Below are positions 1 to 10,137 of a DNA stretch of 34,940 nt, piece after piece. Each line of letters opens with the position of its first letter. The first letter of the stretch is position 1. Position numbers and translations under genes: made by a program. The stretch is from Saccoglossus kowalevskii (Eukaryota > Hemichordata > Enteropneusta > Harrimaniidae), in NCBI RefSeq assembly GCF_000003605.2, contig NW_003151753.1:257351-292290 (forward strand), read 5' to 3'. The notes beneath the pieces are model-generated. The model did no database searches. It was given only the letters and a program-made list of their open reading frames with translations, and was not told where the DNA came from.

Positions 1-72
1 TTCACTGCTTTTTACTTAGTGTTGACAGTTTGTCACTATTATACATAACATTGAAATGTCAATTCTTTACAG

Positions 73-234
73 GTGGTAATGGATGGGTTCTGGTGTGACA
101 CTGACAGTGGGTGCTACATTATTTTAACACAGTCTGGGGATAATCACCTTTCCTGCAAGAAAAAGAAAGTTGGAAGAGTCAAGATAAATTCTAATATTGT
201 AACCATTGTTATGTCTGTAAATCATTTTGCATAG
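73..234 (+). CDS. Possible 3'-terminal exon of an unidentified gene
   Basis: An acceptor-like TTCTTTACAG ends at 72. One frame is open for 53 codons to a TAG at 232-234 (starting VVMDGFWCDTDSGCYIILTQ, with a Lys-rich CKKKKVGR patch); the other two frames close early. AATAAA at 238-243 could be a polyadenylation signal, but it lies only 4 nt past the stop. I recognise no family. It would conflict with a leftward gene reading through this area, so treat it as tentative. Confidence 0.22.
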   Translation: MVMDGFWCDTDSGCYIILTQSGDNHLSCKKKKVGRVKINSNIVTIVMSVNHFA

Positions 235-559
235 ATCAATAAAAATATTTTTTTTAAATTTACAGGTTTTTGGGTAGTTTTTAAGGCCTATGCGTTTTTT
301 ATAAGAAACAACACAACATCACCCAGAGTTCTTGAATTATATTTTGAAAAAACGCCATAAAATTAATTCTGATAGCCAACTAAAGCATTCTGAAGCTTAG
401 TGTGTGTATGCAATAATACATAGAAAACTGTTTCATAACTAGAGAACTGAACTGAAAACAATATAGTCAGCTATCTCAAGATAAGGTCATGTACATGCAT
501 TAGTAATCCAAACATTCACCAACACAAATATGAAAAACAACCCAATTTATTTTTTTCCC

Positions 560-662
560 TACTTTTATTTGCTTGTCAGTTTTTATTTTCCTGTGTGTAT
601 TTTTATTCTCATCTTAATTGTTTGTTTATCTTTATTAACGCAATAAAGATAATTATTATTTC
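560..662 (+). mobile_element. Possible 3' tail of a non-LTR retrotransposon
   Basis: A T-rich stretch ending GCAATAAAGATAATTATTAT. This form (AATAAAG then an ATT microsatellite) is common at the 3' end of CR1/RTE-type elements. No coding sequence is present, so this is a weak call. Confidence 0.25.
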
Positions 663-877
663 AAAAAATAGTCTTATATTTTGGTTTCACGTGTAATGTA
701 ATGTTGACCTACAAAACACTTCGCGGCAACTTCGCTTTGATTTGATAATACATGGTATAGTACTAAGTAGGCTCTTTTGCTGGTCATAATTTTCAAAGTA
801 AAAGTGTAATTTATTAAAATAACATTAGCATTGAAAACAATGAATACCGTAACAGTGTTATGATTGTGTTTACGTAC

Positions 878-1011
878 CTGTGGGTGCCGCCGATTAACAT
901 CGGAACTAGTATCACTGCTAGTTACCGTTGTATCTGTTATCTCATATTTATCCGGCCCTCCAAACGTTCAGAAGTCTCAGAAACTGTTTCTGGGGTATCA
1001 TTTTCTTTCAT
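878..1011 (-). CDS. Possible first coding exon of an unidentified gene, frame broken once
   Basis: On the - strand an ATG at 1011-1009 opens MKENDTPETVSETSERLEG and then runs into a TAA. One frame over, sequence from the same point continues PDKYEITDTTVTSSDTSSD then VNRRHPQ, up to a strong donor CACAG|GTACGT at 878/877. Read together they look like a hydrophilic Ser/Thr/Glu-rich N-terminus interrupted by a single indel near a GGAGGGCCGG stretch. The surrounding sequence is richer in CpG than the rest of the window, as expected for a promoter-proximal exon. No acceptor is seen upstream, so it would be a first exon. I do not recognise the protein. The next exon would lie off the left edge or below position 870. 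Confidence 0.4.
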
Positions 1012-1345
1012 AGAACGAACTGATGCCCGAAGATGACCTCATTCATCAACCGCTGGCTTTTATTCGCCATGCTGTTTAATTGCACACGGTCCACTTGAAG
1101 TGGTCACGTGATGAAATTTGCGACATTATTGTCGCAAAAGATTTCGCCACGAAGTAAGTAATGGGTCGTTAAGGTCAATCAGCCTCTTTACGGTAAAAAC
1201 AACGCAACTACGTAATTGTTTCATTAAATTGGCAGGAAAAAAATGTTGCGCCCAAACTGGCGCACAGTGTTATGAATAACGCGTCAACTTTGATTTTTTT
1301 GCGCAAATTGCGCAATGGCGCAGCCTAGATCAAACACTGGAATTG
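1012..1345 (-). promoter_or_regulatory. Candidate CpG-rich promoter / 5' region of the leftward gene
   Basis: Locally CpG-richer than the flanking AT-rich DNA. It contains the E-box CACGTG (1105-1110), the imperfect palindrome CCACTTGAAGTGG (1091-1103), an 8-bp hairpin TTTGCGAC/GTCGCAAA (1117-1138) and TGCGCC/GGCGCA (1244-1261). These cluster just upstream of the candidate first exon at 878-1011. Promoter function is inferred from composition and position only. Confidence 0.3.
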
Positions 1346-3436
1346 TTGGCAAAACTTAGTTGAAAGCTCTTTAATTTGAGTTTTTGAGTTACATTGATCG
1401 AAAACTGATGTTTTATGCTGTTATCTACAAGGTTATTTTATATTCTTTACTGCAATAAATCATGTCTGTTTGAATGTGCATAACACAATTAATATAGGAA
1501 TTACATAATACATAAGTTCAAAGTTCATTTGGATGCATTTGTTACATGAGCAAAATCATCTTAAAATGAATAAATTCAAAAGGAAGGTACCTCACAGCGA
1601 TACCGAAAACAATTGAAGATTTTAGCGTGCATCTCCGACTAATGAAAAAATGCCTCACATCAAATAACGTAAATACAGCCAGTCTTGAATCATTAAACAG
1701 AAAATCCCGAATTGCGATTCAGTGACATGATGGCACCCTGAAATGCAGAAAATTCAATCACACCCGAACTACAAATTTGATTGGTGATGTTCGACTATTG
1801 GCAAGGTAGATATTGTTACTACTATACATGTAGCTGTTGGATTTATTACAGTACACACATTACTTAACATATCAAAGGTTTCAAACACAATTTTGCCAAC
1901 AATATACAACTTTAAGGTAATTTAATCAAGGTTTGCCTTGTAACTGGAAGCCCTCTCAATTCTGAAGAATGAGTCCTGTTAATGATATTAGGTCAACGAA
2001 GAATGTATTACTTAACATGGTACATTTGTATACTGGTATCAGTAAGATTCATTACTAAACTACATTAAGTGATACATGTGTGCATTTTTAGAATAACAAT
2101 AAAAAACTCAGGTAGACTGTGAGGGCAGTCTTACATTTCCCAGAAAACCACTTGTGTAATGGCATAATAATTGATTGCTACTGTACCACATTATTAGACT
2201 GCATGATCAAATACACTGCTCTGATTGGCTAAAATAACATGTGACTAATGAATATTCATGAGGGTGAAATTTTACAAAAGCCATTGTGTCTTAAATTGTA
2301 TTAATTTCCTTTACTTATAAAAGCACACATCAGTATCCTTACTGTTATTGTATTTCTCTAGGGAAGACTTTGATTTGCATATCTTGTTGTTTCTTTGCCT
2401 TATTTTATATAAAAAATGTGATAATAAAAATGAGAGGAAAAATTTAATATGTACTCCAAAGAAATGAACATAAACTTGCATTTACATGTATTGTATTCTG
2501 GATCATTAAAATATGACTTATTATTTTGATCATGAAAAAAAATGTGCAACTAATAGACTAAATATGGTATATACATAGATCTCTATATCATGCAGGTGAG
2601 ATAAAGCTATGTAATTATTATTCATATAAATCCCAGTAATCTGATTGGTCCACTGCAAGCAGACAGAAGATTTTTTTCATGGCTGAGTCTCAAGATATAG
2701 CCAACATTATAATAGATTGGTGGTTTACACCGTATTTCTCAAGAAATTTTAAGAAACTGTTTTTGTAATCTGAATATTTATAATAGTTTCAGGTATCAGT
2801 TGAAGTATGTTTGTATAATCAAGCTGTACATACACAAGGCACCATTTCTGATTTTCTAAATGTCAACATGTCTGCACACACATGTACGCTTTCCCTCATG
2901 TCTCGTGGCCATTTCTTATGGAATGTGCAAAAGAAATGGCTTGAATTCATTCTTTAGTAATCATGTCCTTGAAATCACATGGGTAAATATTCTAATTTCG
3001 GATCAGTTTCATACTTTCACTGAAAACAGTATGGTTAATTAAGTGCCAGAAACTCATAAAACACTGAATTTTACTGAAGAGTATTTTTAGAAACAAAGTG
3101 ATATTGTGATCATTTATCATTAAATGTAAATAAGACAAAATACAGTATCAGTAATATTCCAACATTTTATTATGGCAAAAAGGACGATTAGTAAATTTAT
3201 GATCAATATTAAAATAATCCTACATCTTGATATTCTATTTTTAGAGTTAATTTGCATATTCAAAAGCTGATTTGCATATTTATGATCTATCACACTTTAT
3301 TTAGACCATGACACCTTCCATGTTCAGACATAGGCTTCACCAAGCATCTCCATATCAAATCTTGCAGACTTGGGGCAATTAGTGGCAAAACAACTAAATT
3401 AGGATATTCACTATTAGAGCATCTTAGTTTAATCAG
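1346..3436. other. Non-coding stretch, no gene recognised
   Basis: AT-rich sequence searched on the - strand for the missing C-terminal exon of the Alba gene; none convincing. Octamer-like TTTGCATAT motifs occur at 3250-3280. A short + frame around 2681 (starting MAESQDIANI) has no recognised similarity. Confidence 0.6.
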
Positions 3437-3609
3437 TCAATGTCAACTATTACAAATTTTATCTTCGCTATTTTCGCTAAAGGATAATTCAGTAAAACTA
3501 AATCCAGCAAATATATATTTTTTTCTACATTCAACTCATCAAAATAAATCAGTGAAAATAAATTCAATAAAAAAACCCAAAAATTATATACTGTGAGTAT
3601 TTCACAGTA
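3437..3609 (-). mobile_element. TACTGTRAA-end MITE, copy A (one end decayed)
   Basis: Read on the - strand from 3609 it starts TACTGTGAAATACT and contains TTTTTGGGT, TTTCACTGATTT and TTTTACTGAAT in the same order as the copy at 11847-12060. The far terminus is degraded. Confidence 0.7.
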
Positions 3610-3751
3610 CCTTTCAGACATATACAAGAATTATGCCATGAATACCGGAATTACCAAAAATGCACTGTGGCTAATAAAATCAAATGGTCCTGTAAATAGC
3701 TCCCTCTATTGACCATATGGACTAATACTTTGTTTTTATAGATGAGCTCAC

Positions 3752-3879
3752 CTTTTATAATACACCTGTGTATTTTGATGCAGATTCTTGACTTTTCTTT
3801 TCATTATTTCAGCACAAGTGACTGTTTTAGTAACTGACTGACCAGATCCATTCCACACAATTTTCTTCACCTTATCTTC
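3752..3879 (-). CDS. RNase P/MRP p25-like (Alba domain), second coding exon
   Basis: After acceptor GTATTCAG this - strand exon reads EDKVKKIVWNGSGQSVTKTV then TCAEIMKRKVKNLHQNTQVY. It matches the Alba core of RPP25/RPP25L (SGSGRAAGKAVSCAEIVKRRVPGLHQ), including the conserved SG-G loop and CAEI-KR helix thought to contact RNA. It joins the exon at 5312-5463 in phase 0 and ends in phase 2 at AAAAG before GTGAGC. I could not locate the exon for the last beta strands and C-terminal tail within 1-3751. It may be diverged, or the gene may extend past the window. Confidence 0.85.
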
Positions 3880-4485
3880 CTGAATACAATTAGAAAAAGA
3901 TCTTACCGGTAATACTGTGAGCGTAGGTCATCAAATCACCAACACTACTCTATTCAGAGACATTAAAAAGCACAACTTTTTTTTAACACTGATAGATTTG
4001 CAAACTATCAATTTGCCTAAACTGCATCAACCATGTATCTTGAATGAAAGGCCTTTGTTTTGTGGTCAGCTGTGTGCTGGTAGATGATAACCAGTTGTTG
4101 ACACTCAAAAGGTATAAAAATAGTGTTGCTCACTGCAGATGTTAATAATTCTCTATCTCTCATACTGTATTCGAGTATTCATGCGTTCTGAGTGATAAAA
4201 AACAATTTGGGCAAATTTTGTGACCTAGTACTGTTTCAGAAATGCCGTTTATTGACAGAGAAGCCAATGCTGGTTGGCATATCGTAAAAAAATGACGTCA
4301 CAGAGCCAGAGTCAATATTGTAGGACATTTTACAAAGTAGACCACAATTCTTTAGCAATTTGTGTCAAGTGTTACATAGAAAATAAATTAAATGTAAACT
4401 GTTTTGCTGCAAGAATTATTTAAAATTTACAAATTAGTATCACTGCAATATTTTTTTGTACACCAAAACAGCATCATTGTCAGTT

Positions 4486-4944
4486 AAGTTGGTGACTGGT
4501 TTGCTATGGGTGCCTCAGGAATGCTACATGATTGGTACTGGTCAAACTGTCAGGTAAAGAAGATGCCAAACTAAGAATGGGGAGAGACACATTGAATAGC
4601 AACAGAATTAATTTCCCCTTCATAGAAAGGTTTTCAAAATAATTAAACAAAATGTATGTACTGAGTTGGTCTTGAATGTCCAGACATGGCCTTATTCTAC
4701 ATAAAGGTGTTGTGTTGTGGTCATGCTTTGCATTCCCAATGTATGCTAGAGTTCTATAAAATTGTAAGGTGATCATCTTCATTCTGAAGAGTGGTTTGAA
4801 AGTTACACCAGTCTCACTCAAAATCAATTGTGTTGTAATGACCAATTTTGGCTGAATGCTGCACCCTTATTAAAACAGTTTGATCAAACCAGTACTAGTA
4901 ACATAACTACTTCGAAACATGCATAGCAAACCAGTCAGCAACTT
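4486..4944. mobile_element. ~459-bp inverted-repeat element (between the two Alba exons)
   Basis: Left GTTGGTGACTGGTTTGCTAT (from 4488) is mirrored at the right by ATAGCAAACCAGTCAGCAAC (4923-4942). Similarity extends inward about 70 bp, including GGTACTGGTCAAACTGT against its counterpart. An open frame on the - strand (4504-4845) shows no recognised domain. No clear target duplication. Probably a non-autonomous DNA transposon. Confidence 0.75.
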
Positions 4945-5311
4945 TGGGAATAGTGCTCAACTTCACTGGTGCAAAACATGATGAATGCACATACATCTTA
5001 AAACATTCTTTCTCATCAACTTCTAGATGAGAATTATGCTTAAATCTGCCCAACTAGTAAACTATTAACAAAATTGTGTTCTACATATATATAATGAAAA
5101 TAACAAAGAAGTAAATTACCGGTACTCCATACTCTGATTATATAAAAGATCAACTTCACAGAGATGCATCACCATCAGATGTGATTTGCAATCTGAAATC
5201 TGAATTCCGATTTTATTTCTATTTACCCAAAGCCACATAATAATGACGCAAGACATCCACCACACAATACCTGATTCATCTTCATGAGTGAGAACTAACT
5301 GAAATATTTAC

Positions 5312-5463
5312 TTTAATTTTCTTCATGGCAAATCCTAATAGATTCCATATTTTACTGCCATACAAGACTCTCATTTGTATCGTTTCCTCATTCTCCTCTG
5401 TAATCACATTAGGTGGTATCTCACAAGGCACCTCTTTTACTTCACCTTTAACATAATGTTCCA
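5312..5463 (-). CDS. RNase P/MRP p25-like (Alba domain), first coding exon
   Basis: The product resembles RPP25/RPP25L, an Alba-fold RNA-binding subunit of nucleolar RNase P and MRP, which process tRNA and rRNA precursors. Read on the - strand after acceptor CTTGCAG, the exon encodes EHYVKGEVKEVPCEIPPN, an acidic linker, then MRVLYGSKIWNLLGFAMKKI. The last part matches the RPP25L segment MRVRDGSKIRNLLGLAL, the start of the Alba domain. The first two bases are TG, so the expected initiator Met (human RPP25L begins MEHY) needs an A from an upstream exon. Donor GTAAAT lies at 5311-5306. Transcription runs away from TRRAP, so the two genes are head to head. RPP25 and RPP25L cannot be told apart here. 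Confidence 0.82.
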
Positions 5464-6273
5464 CTGCAAGAAGAAACAAATTTTGAACATAAAAATCTTT
5501 GAATGAGGGAAACGTTGGTATTTGATTGTGATTCAGGTTAGGGTGTTTCAAGTTCATAGGTGGACCATTCTGCGCACATTTTGAAATGGTTGTTATCAGA
5601 CAGCTCAAGAGCTGAATCAATAGTCAATATCAATAGAGTAGCCAAGGTGTTAAAAATGGATTATGTGCTGGCAAATCATATTTTGCCTCGGTATGTCTCT
5701 AACGCATGCTTTTTGGTTCATTCAGTGTACTTTTTAGGATTCAGCAGCCCTCAAAATCTAATAGTACATGTACCAGTAATAATGTAAATCCAACAAGTTT
5801 CACATATTCCTGATAATGACATATTGGCTGTTCCCTCTCTGGACAAACGAGCTAAGCATGGAACAGAAAGGAAAATTTATTGGGCTACAGTAGGTTTAGA
5901 TCTTATTATAATCCAGCTCCCCCTTGGAAGTCGAGTTGTAAGCAGAAATTGTCATATCAGTACGTGTGTCAGGTACCAACAAGGTCCCATTAAAAACAAG
6001 CACCTCCACATTCACAGAAATGTACAAATAGCTGGCAAAATATCAAGCTCCGCAAAAGCAGCTATGCCAACAAGTGGGCCACAAACATGCATCCAATCCA
6101 TACTGTCTCTACATTCATATAATGTAAAACGTGTCTTTTCAGCTAGCATGTTATTTTAGCTAATCTGTAATTTCCCAAATTCAATACGTTGCTAATTTAA
6201 AGCAAGATAGTCATATCCCCTGTGGCAGAGTCTTAGGGTGATATTGTTTACAAAAAAGCTTTTTAAAGGGCGA

Positions 6274-6383
6274 CAGTCGTCATGCCGCGTCCTGTTCGAT
6301 ATGGTACTCATAGCGACGTATACAACACATGTAAAATACATTGTTTATTTACATTAAATTCGAACACGTGCTGCGTGACGACC
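6274..6383 (+). mobile_element. CAGTCGTCA-end MITE, copy 1 (Alba/TRRAP intergenic)
   Basis: 110 bp, with CAGTCGTCATGCCGC at the left and GCTGCGTGACGAC at the right. The interior ACAACACATGTAAAATACAT is shared with 25758-25855. Confidence 0.78.
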
Positions 6384-7411
6384 ACTGCACTTAAGTTTTC
6401 TGTGGGCGTTGTAAACATCACTTAGGATTCAGTTTTCAATTGTGCACAGATGATGAAAGATGAAAATATATTGTCACATTTAGTTTGTTGCCATTTTAAG
6501 TTATATTATTCAGGATTCTGTTAATTAGTGCATTGAGCCAAATTGGCTAAAATAGCATGTAGTTATAATAAAGTGTTTTATAGTAATACAAATCAATTTT
6601 GTACAATACGTACAGATGTTGATATCATGTGCGCACACTCACGTAGAGGGCAGTACAACAGTAAATACACAAAATTCGAAATAGGACCTACTTTTGATGG
6701 AAGAGGTGAACAGTCTTGTTTTCTCCCTTTGTTTTGTGTCAAACGTGTTTATCAGAAACAACGTTGTACAGAAGAAATTACAAGTCCGTTTGAGAAGTTC
6801 TATACTTTGCTGAAACTTCGACTTATTTCGAGGTTTTCTGTTCGAAAATTGAAATAATTATTTATATTAGTGTCATACTGCGCGATGGCGACTGTGGTTC
6901 TTGATGAAGAGTACTGGTAAAAGACAATGTTACTGAAGCTTGGTATTTTTATGAATAAACTGGAAATCCTTGTCGCGACTGTGGCCGAGCATAGACGTAC
7001 GAACACCACACACTATGAACCGAGCAACTCAGACCCATTCAAACCTCCATTTATAGGAAGCGAAAACGAGGCTAAACTTCATTCGTCCTCGATCGCAAGC
7101 AATACTTTCCATTACGTATAACGCCGAGAATAACTTAGTTAATTTAAAATAAAAAGCACCATTTACATTTGTAAAGATCGAAACATGACGACAGTCAAGA
7201 ACATCAGTAGTGAAAAGAGTGCTTCCGTTTTGCTAGTGAAGAAGAATATAACTACACTATGATGTATTCTTTTACAGCAATCAAAGAAAATCAATATGAA
7301 GAAGGCATGGCAAATTTTACCAATTATATGATTCTTTCGACGAATGATAAATATATAAATCAATAATATTTTTAACTAAAATATCAGTATGTAAAATGCT
7401 TAATACTTACC

Positions 7412-7453
7412 ACTCAGGAGCACTATGGTAAAATGTCAAATCGTTCACATTCT
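7412..7453 (-). other. Candidate 5'UTR exon of the Alba gene
   Basis: On the - strand: TTTTTTTCAG, 42 nt, then tandem donors GTGGTAAGT. Spliced at the second GT (after GAGTG) it gives no ATG with the next exon. Spliced at the first GT (after CCTGA) it would complete the ATG of the Alba protein at the junction. Speculative, based only on splice motifs. Confidence 0.3.
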
Positions 7454-8299
7454 GAAAAAAATAATATAGATCATACATTGACACAACACTGACACAGAAG
7501 TATACAACAGTATCATATGTTCTCTAAATCAAAAACTAAGACATACAAAACACAATAAAAAAATAAAACTACATTAAATAAAAAAAATACATATTTTTTG
7601 GAAAAGTTAAGTAACGTTAAATTGTAATACAGACTGGGCTCGATGTGTTTTCCATATAAACTCTAGATATTTTTCCAATTTGAATAGTTGTTGTTTGATG
7701 TTACTTTTAGTATCACCATGAGTGTAATATTTTCAAAAATATTTTCAGTGTAAATAATTCATTAAATCATTTACTGATAATTTGTTTAAATCTGTAACGT
7801 TATTATTTCCATTCTTTTTACATCCTTGCTTTAGAGGGTTAGAGGGTCCATGGTTTAATAAAAACGATGTTGTAAGCCCCTCCTCTCATTGTTTTTTACT
7901 TAAGTGAGATGTTTTTATACATTTCACTATTCACGTCATATTCTAGTAAGTTTAGATATTATAAAGCATTACGCTACAGTCAAAGGCATTTTTAAACAAA
8001 TCAACTTAACATCCATATAGTCACATAGTTTGTCTCTTATGAATTTATCAACTTTGCCAGTTTTCTATGGACGTCTAGACAAAGAGTATGTGTAATAGCT
8101 ATTCAAACCCATCACCTTGGTCTTGTTTTATTTCCCATCAAACTACAGTTATTTTTTGGTGGGGGACAACACTTTGCAACTTTTTCATTGTTTTCCGACT
8201 TTGTGTTTTATTGATACTATGTGTAAAATTAACACACGTCTATGTATCTGTTTTGTTTTATGTGTGTTATTTCCATCTTTCCAGGTGTTTTAAAATTAT

Positions 8300-8500
8300 A
8301 TTATTATTTTAATGGGCGGTCTCGATACTACACAAACCCGCCATCAGCTACAAGAAAAATGACTGGGAACGAGGGTGCCCACGATACAGGTAAAATTGCT
8401 TGGAACGAGGATACCTACACCATCAATTTTACCGGTGTAGATAAACAAAATGGCTGGCCTGTTGTCTTGGCGCTTCGAACACCACTCACAAGATGATCGT
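8300..8500. promoter_or_regulatory. Candidate 5' region of TRRAP (non-coding first exon or promoter)
   Basis: The TRRAP start exon has an acceptor at 9932, so transcription begins upstream. This is a locally less AT-rich stretch in the 4.5 kb between the divergent Alba gene and TRRAP. It carries a donor-like ATACAG|GTAAAA at 8390/8391 and an AAAATGGC motif near 8447. Splicing 8390 to 9933 would create a short upstream ORF out of frame with TRRAP. No direct evidence of transcription is visible. Confidence 0.25.
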
Positions 8501-9932
8501 CTATTTATCTAATTTTTAGTAAGTTATAATTGTCGTTATTATGCATAGAGCCTAATACATGTCTCTAGTTACTCGCTGATGATGTTTGATTAGTCGTGAA
8601 AGGGATTCAAATCGCAAAAGTATCGTCGTATTTGTGGCCACATTGTTGTGAACGAAGAATGAATGGCCATTGGAAATGAACAAGCGACGCGCTTACTTAT
8701 AGTTATGCTAATTATTGTCTTGAGTTATCTTGTTTATTATCATTATTGAACCGCAGACGTCGTATGTACTCTTTGTGTAATTAACAAGTATAGATATTAT
8801 ATCAATGTACAATGATTAATATCTAAAACAATACAGACGTATTATGTTAGAAACGCAAGTCGTGACCTACTTTCAACTTGTTCATTATTACAATCCAAAA
8901 GAGAATAGTGTCAGAACGAACATCTTCTTTACTGTCAACTATAAACTCATTTTTGACTATTTATTTAAGACCTAATTACGATAGAGTGTACAAATTTCAA
9001 ACCAAATTGATTGCAATGACATGTTAAAAAAAACATGCACTGTTGTCAAATTCAATTATTAAGGTAGAAGACTACACATGAATTTATTCATTTTCTAATA
9101 AATTGTACTTACAGGTAATATAAGGATGTTGTTGGTCACCACATTAATTTTCGGGGAAATGGTGGTTGTATTTTGGTGGATAATGGCCATTTTGGCAGTA
9201 TTATAATACTTGCTTTTACCATAGGTTTTTATGGAAGAGATATTATGTCATATCTCAAATTGTAGGCTGGTGGGATACTTTTTGCGGTCCTTAATTATTT
9301 CAAAAATCTGGGTTTAAAAAGTGTCAAAAAATACAATTTTTCTTTAACATTGTGCTTTATTGAAGTGTTCTAAAAATAGCAATTTTTGAAAAATATTAGG
9401 ACAAGTTTCTCAAAATACGTTACTGTAACACACACAAGAATGCTGTTGGTGTCTGGAGGTAATAACTTCATGATTTTACATAATAAACCAATGAACATTG
9501 TCATACAATTTATGACCAACTTTGTCAAAAATTATGAATAGGCTTCTACCTTGAGAACACAAAAATGCAGTTTTAGGAAAATTAAAAGGCAAATTCTTTA
9601 AAAAAATACCCATTGTAAACGAAATTTCAGAAAAATGTTTTTCCTTTTTTTTGGACAAATATTGGAATATAAAAAATGGTGCAATGTAGTATATTGATTA
9701 TTCACGCCAAAAATACATTTCACTGTTTTATGACATCTCAGATTGATTGTACCATAGTGGCATGATCATACAGTGCATGAGCCGAGTTATGTTATACGTG
9801 AGAGCCATGGAAATGATGCTCAGGAATAAGAACATCTTCATTGTTGCGAGTTTTCCAATGATCCCGTAGAACTATATCATACGTACATGTACATCTGAGT
9901 GTAAACAAAAAGTTTATTTTTTCTCATTGCAG

Positions 9933-10137
9933 AATTTTGTATAGTATTTTTATTAACTCTACAAGTCGATCACTATGCCTCTACCACAGCAGACAGTGAC
10001 TGCTGCGGCTCCTACCACCACCACTGCCGCCACTGTCGCTACCGCAACCACTACAACCTCCACGATGTCAACAGATAGTGCTGCACAGATCAACAAATTC
10101 CGAAACTATGCATCAATTCTGACAGATCCAAATGCAC
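9933..10137 (+). CDS. TRRAP: TRRAP exon with start codon (coding from 9975)
   Basis: A pyrimidine-rich tract and AG end at 9932, then 42 nt of 5'UTR, then ATG at 9975. Coding ends at 10137 before GTAAGT, phase 1. The first ~35 residues are low-complexity Thr/Ala ([13 protein letters not shown], then runs of T and A). [16 protein letters not shown] follows and aligns with the first helix of TRRAP. The low-complexity leader is not something I know from vertebrate TRRAP. Confidence 0.88.

Larger units (their letters stand above)
5464..9932. other. Intergenic region between divergent Alba gene and TRRAP
   Basis: Must contain the 5' ends of both genes. Visible items are the MITE at 6274-6383, a candidate - strand non-coding exon at 7412-7453 (TTTTTTTCAG acceptor, GTAAGT donor) and the 8300-8500 patch. 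Open frames at 5824-6159, 6543-6857 and 6927-7121 encode nothing I recognise. 9100-9720 is AT-rich with no identified feature. Confidence 0.5.

Noticed and set aside
3280-3400. - strand sequence tested as the third Alba exon
   Set aside because: Frames do not show the expected RHIPA-ILLS-DPLDP type sequence, and no frame fits the required phase.
5824-6159. 111-codon open frame on the + strand with several basic residues
   Set aside because: No domain recognised and no splice signals fitting a gene; kept only as unexplained sequence.
8242-8496. 84-codon + frame ending in GWPVVLALRTPLTR
   Set aside because: No similarity recognised; a donor-like site interrupts it at 8391, and it is more likely 5' non-coding sequence.
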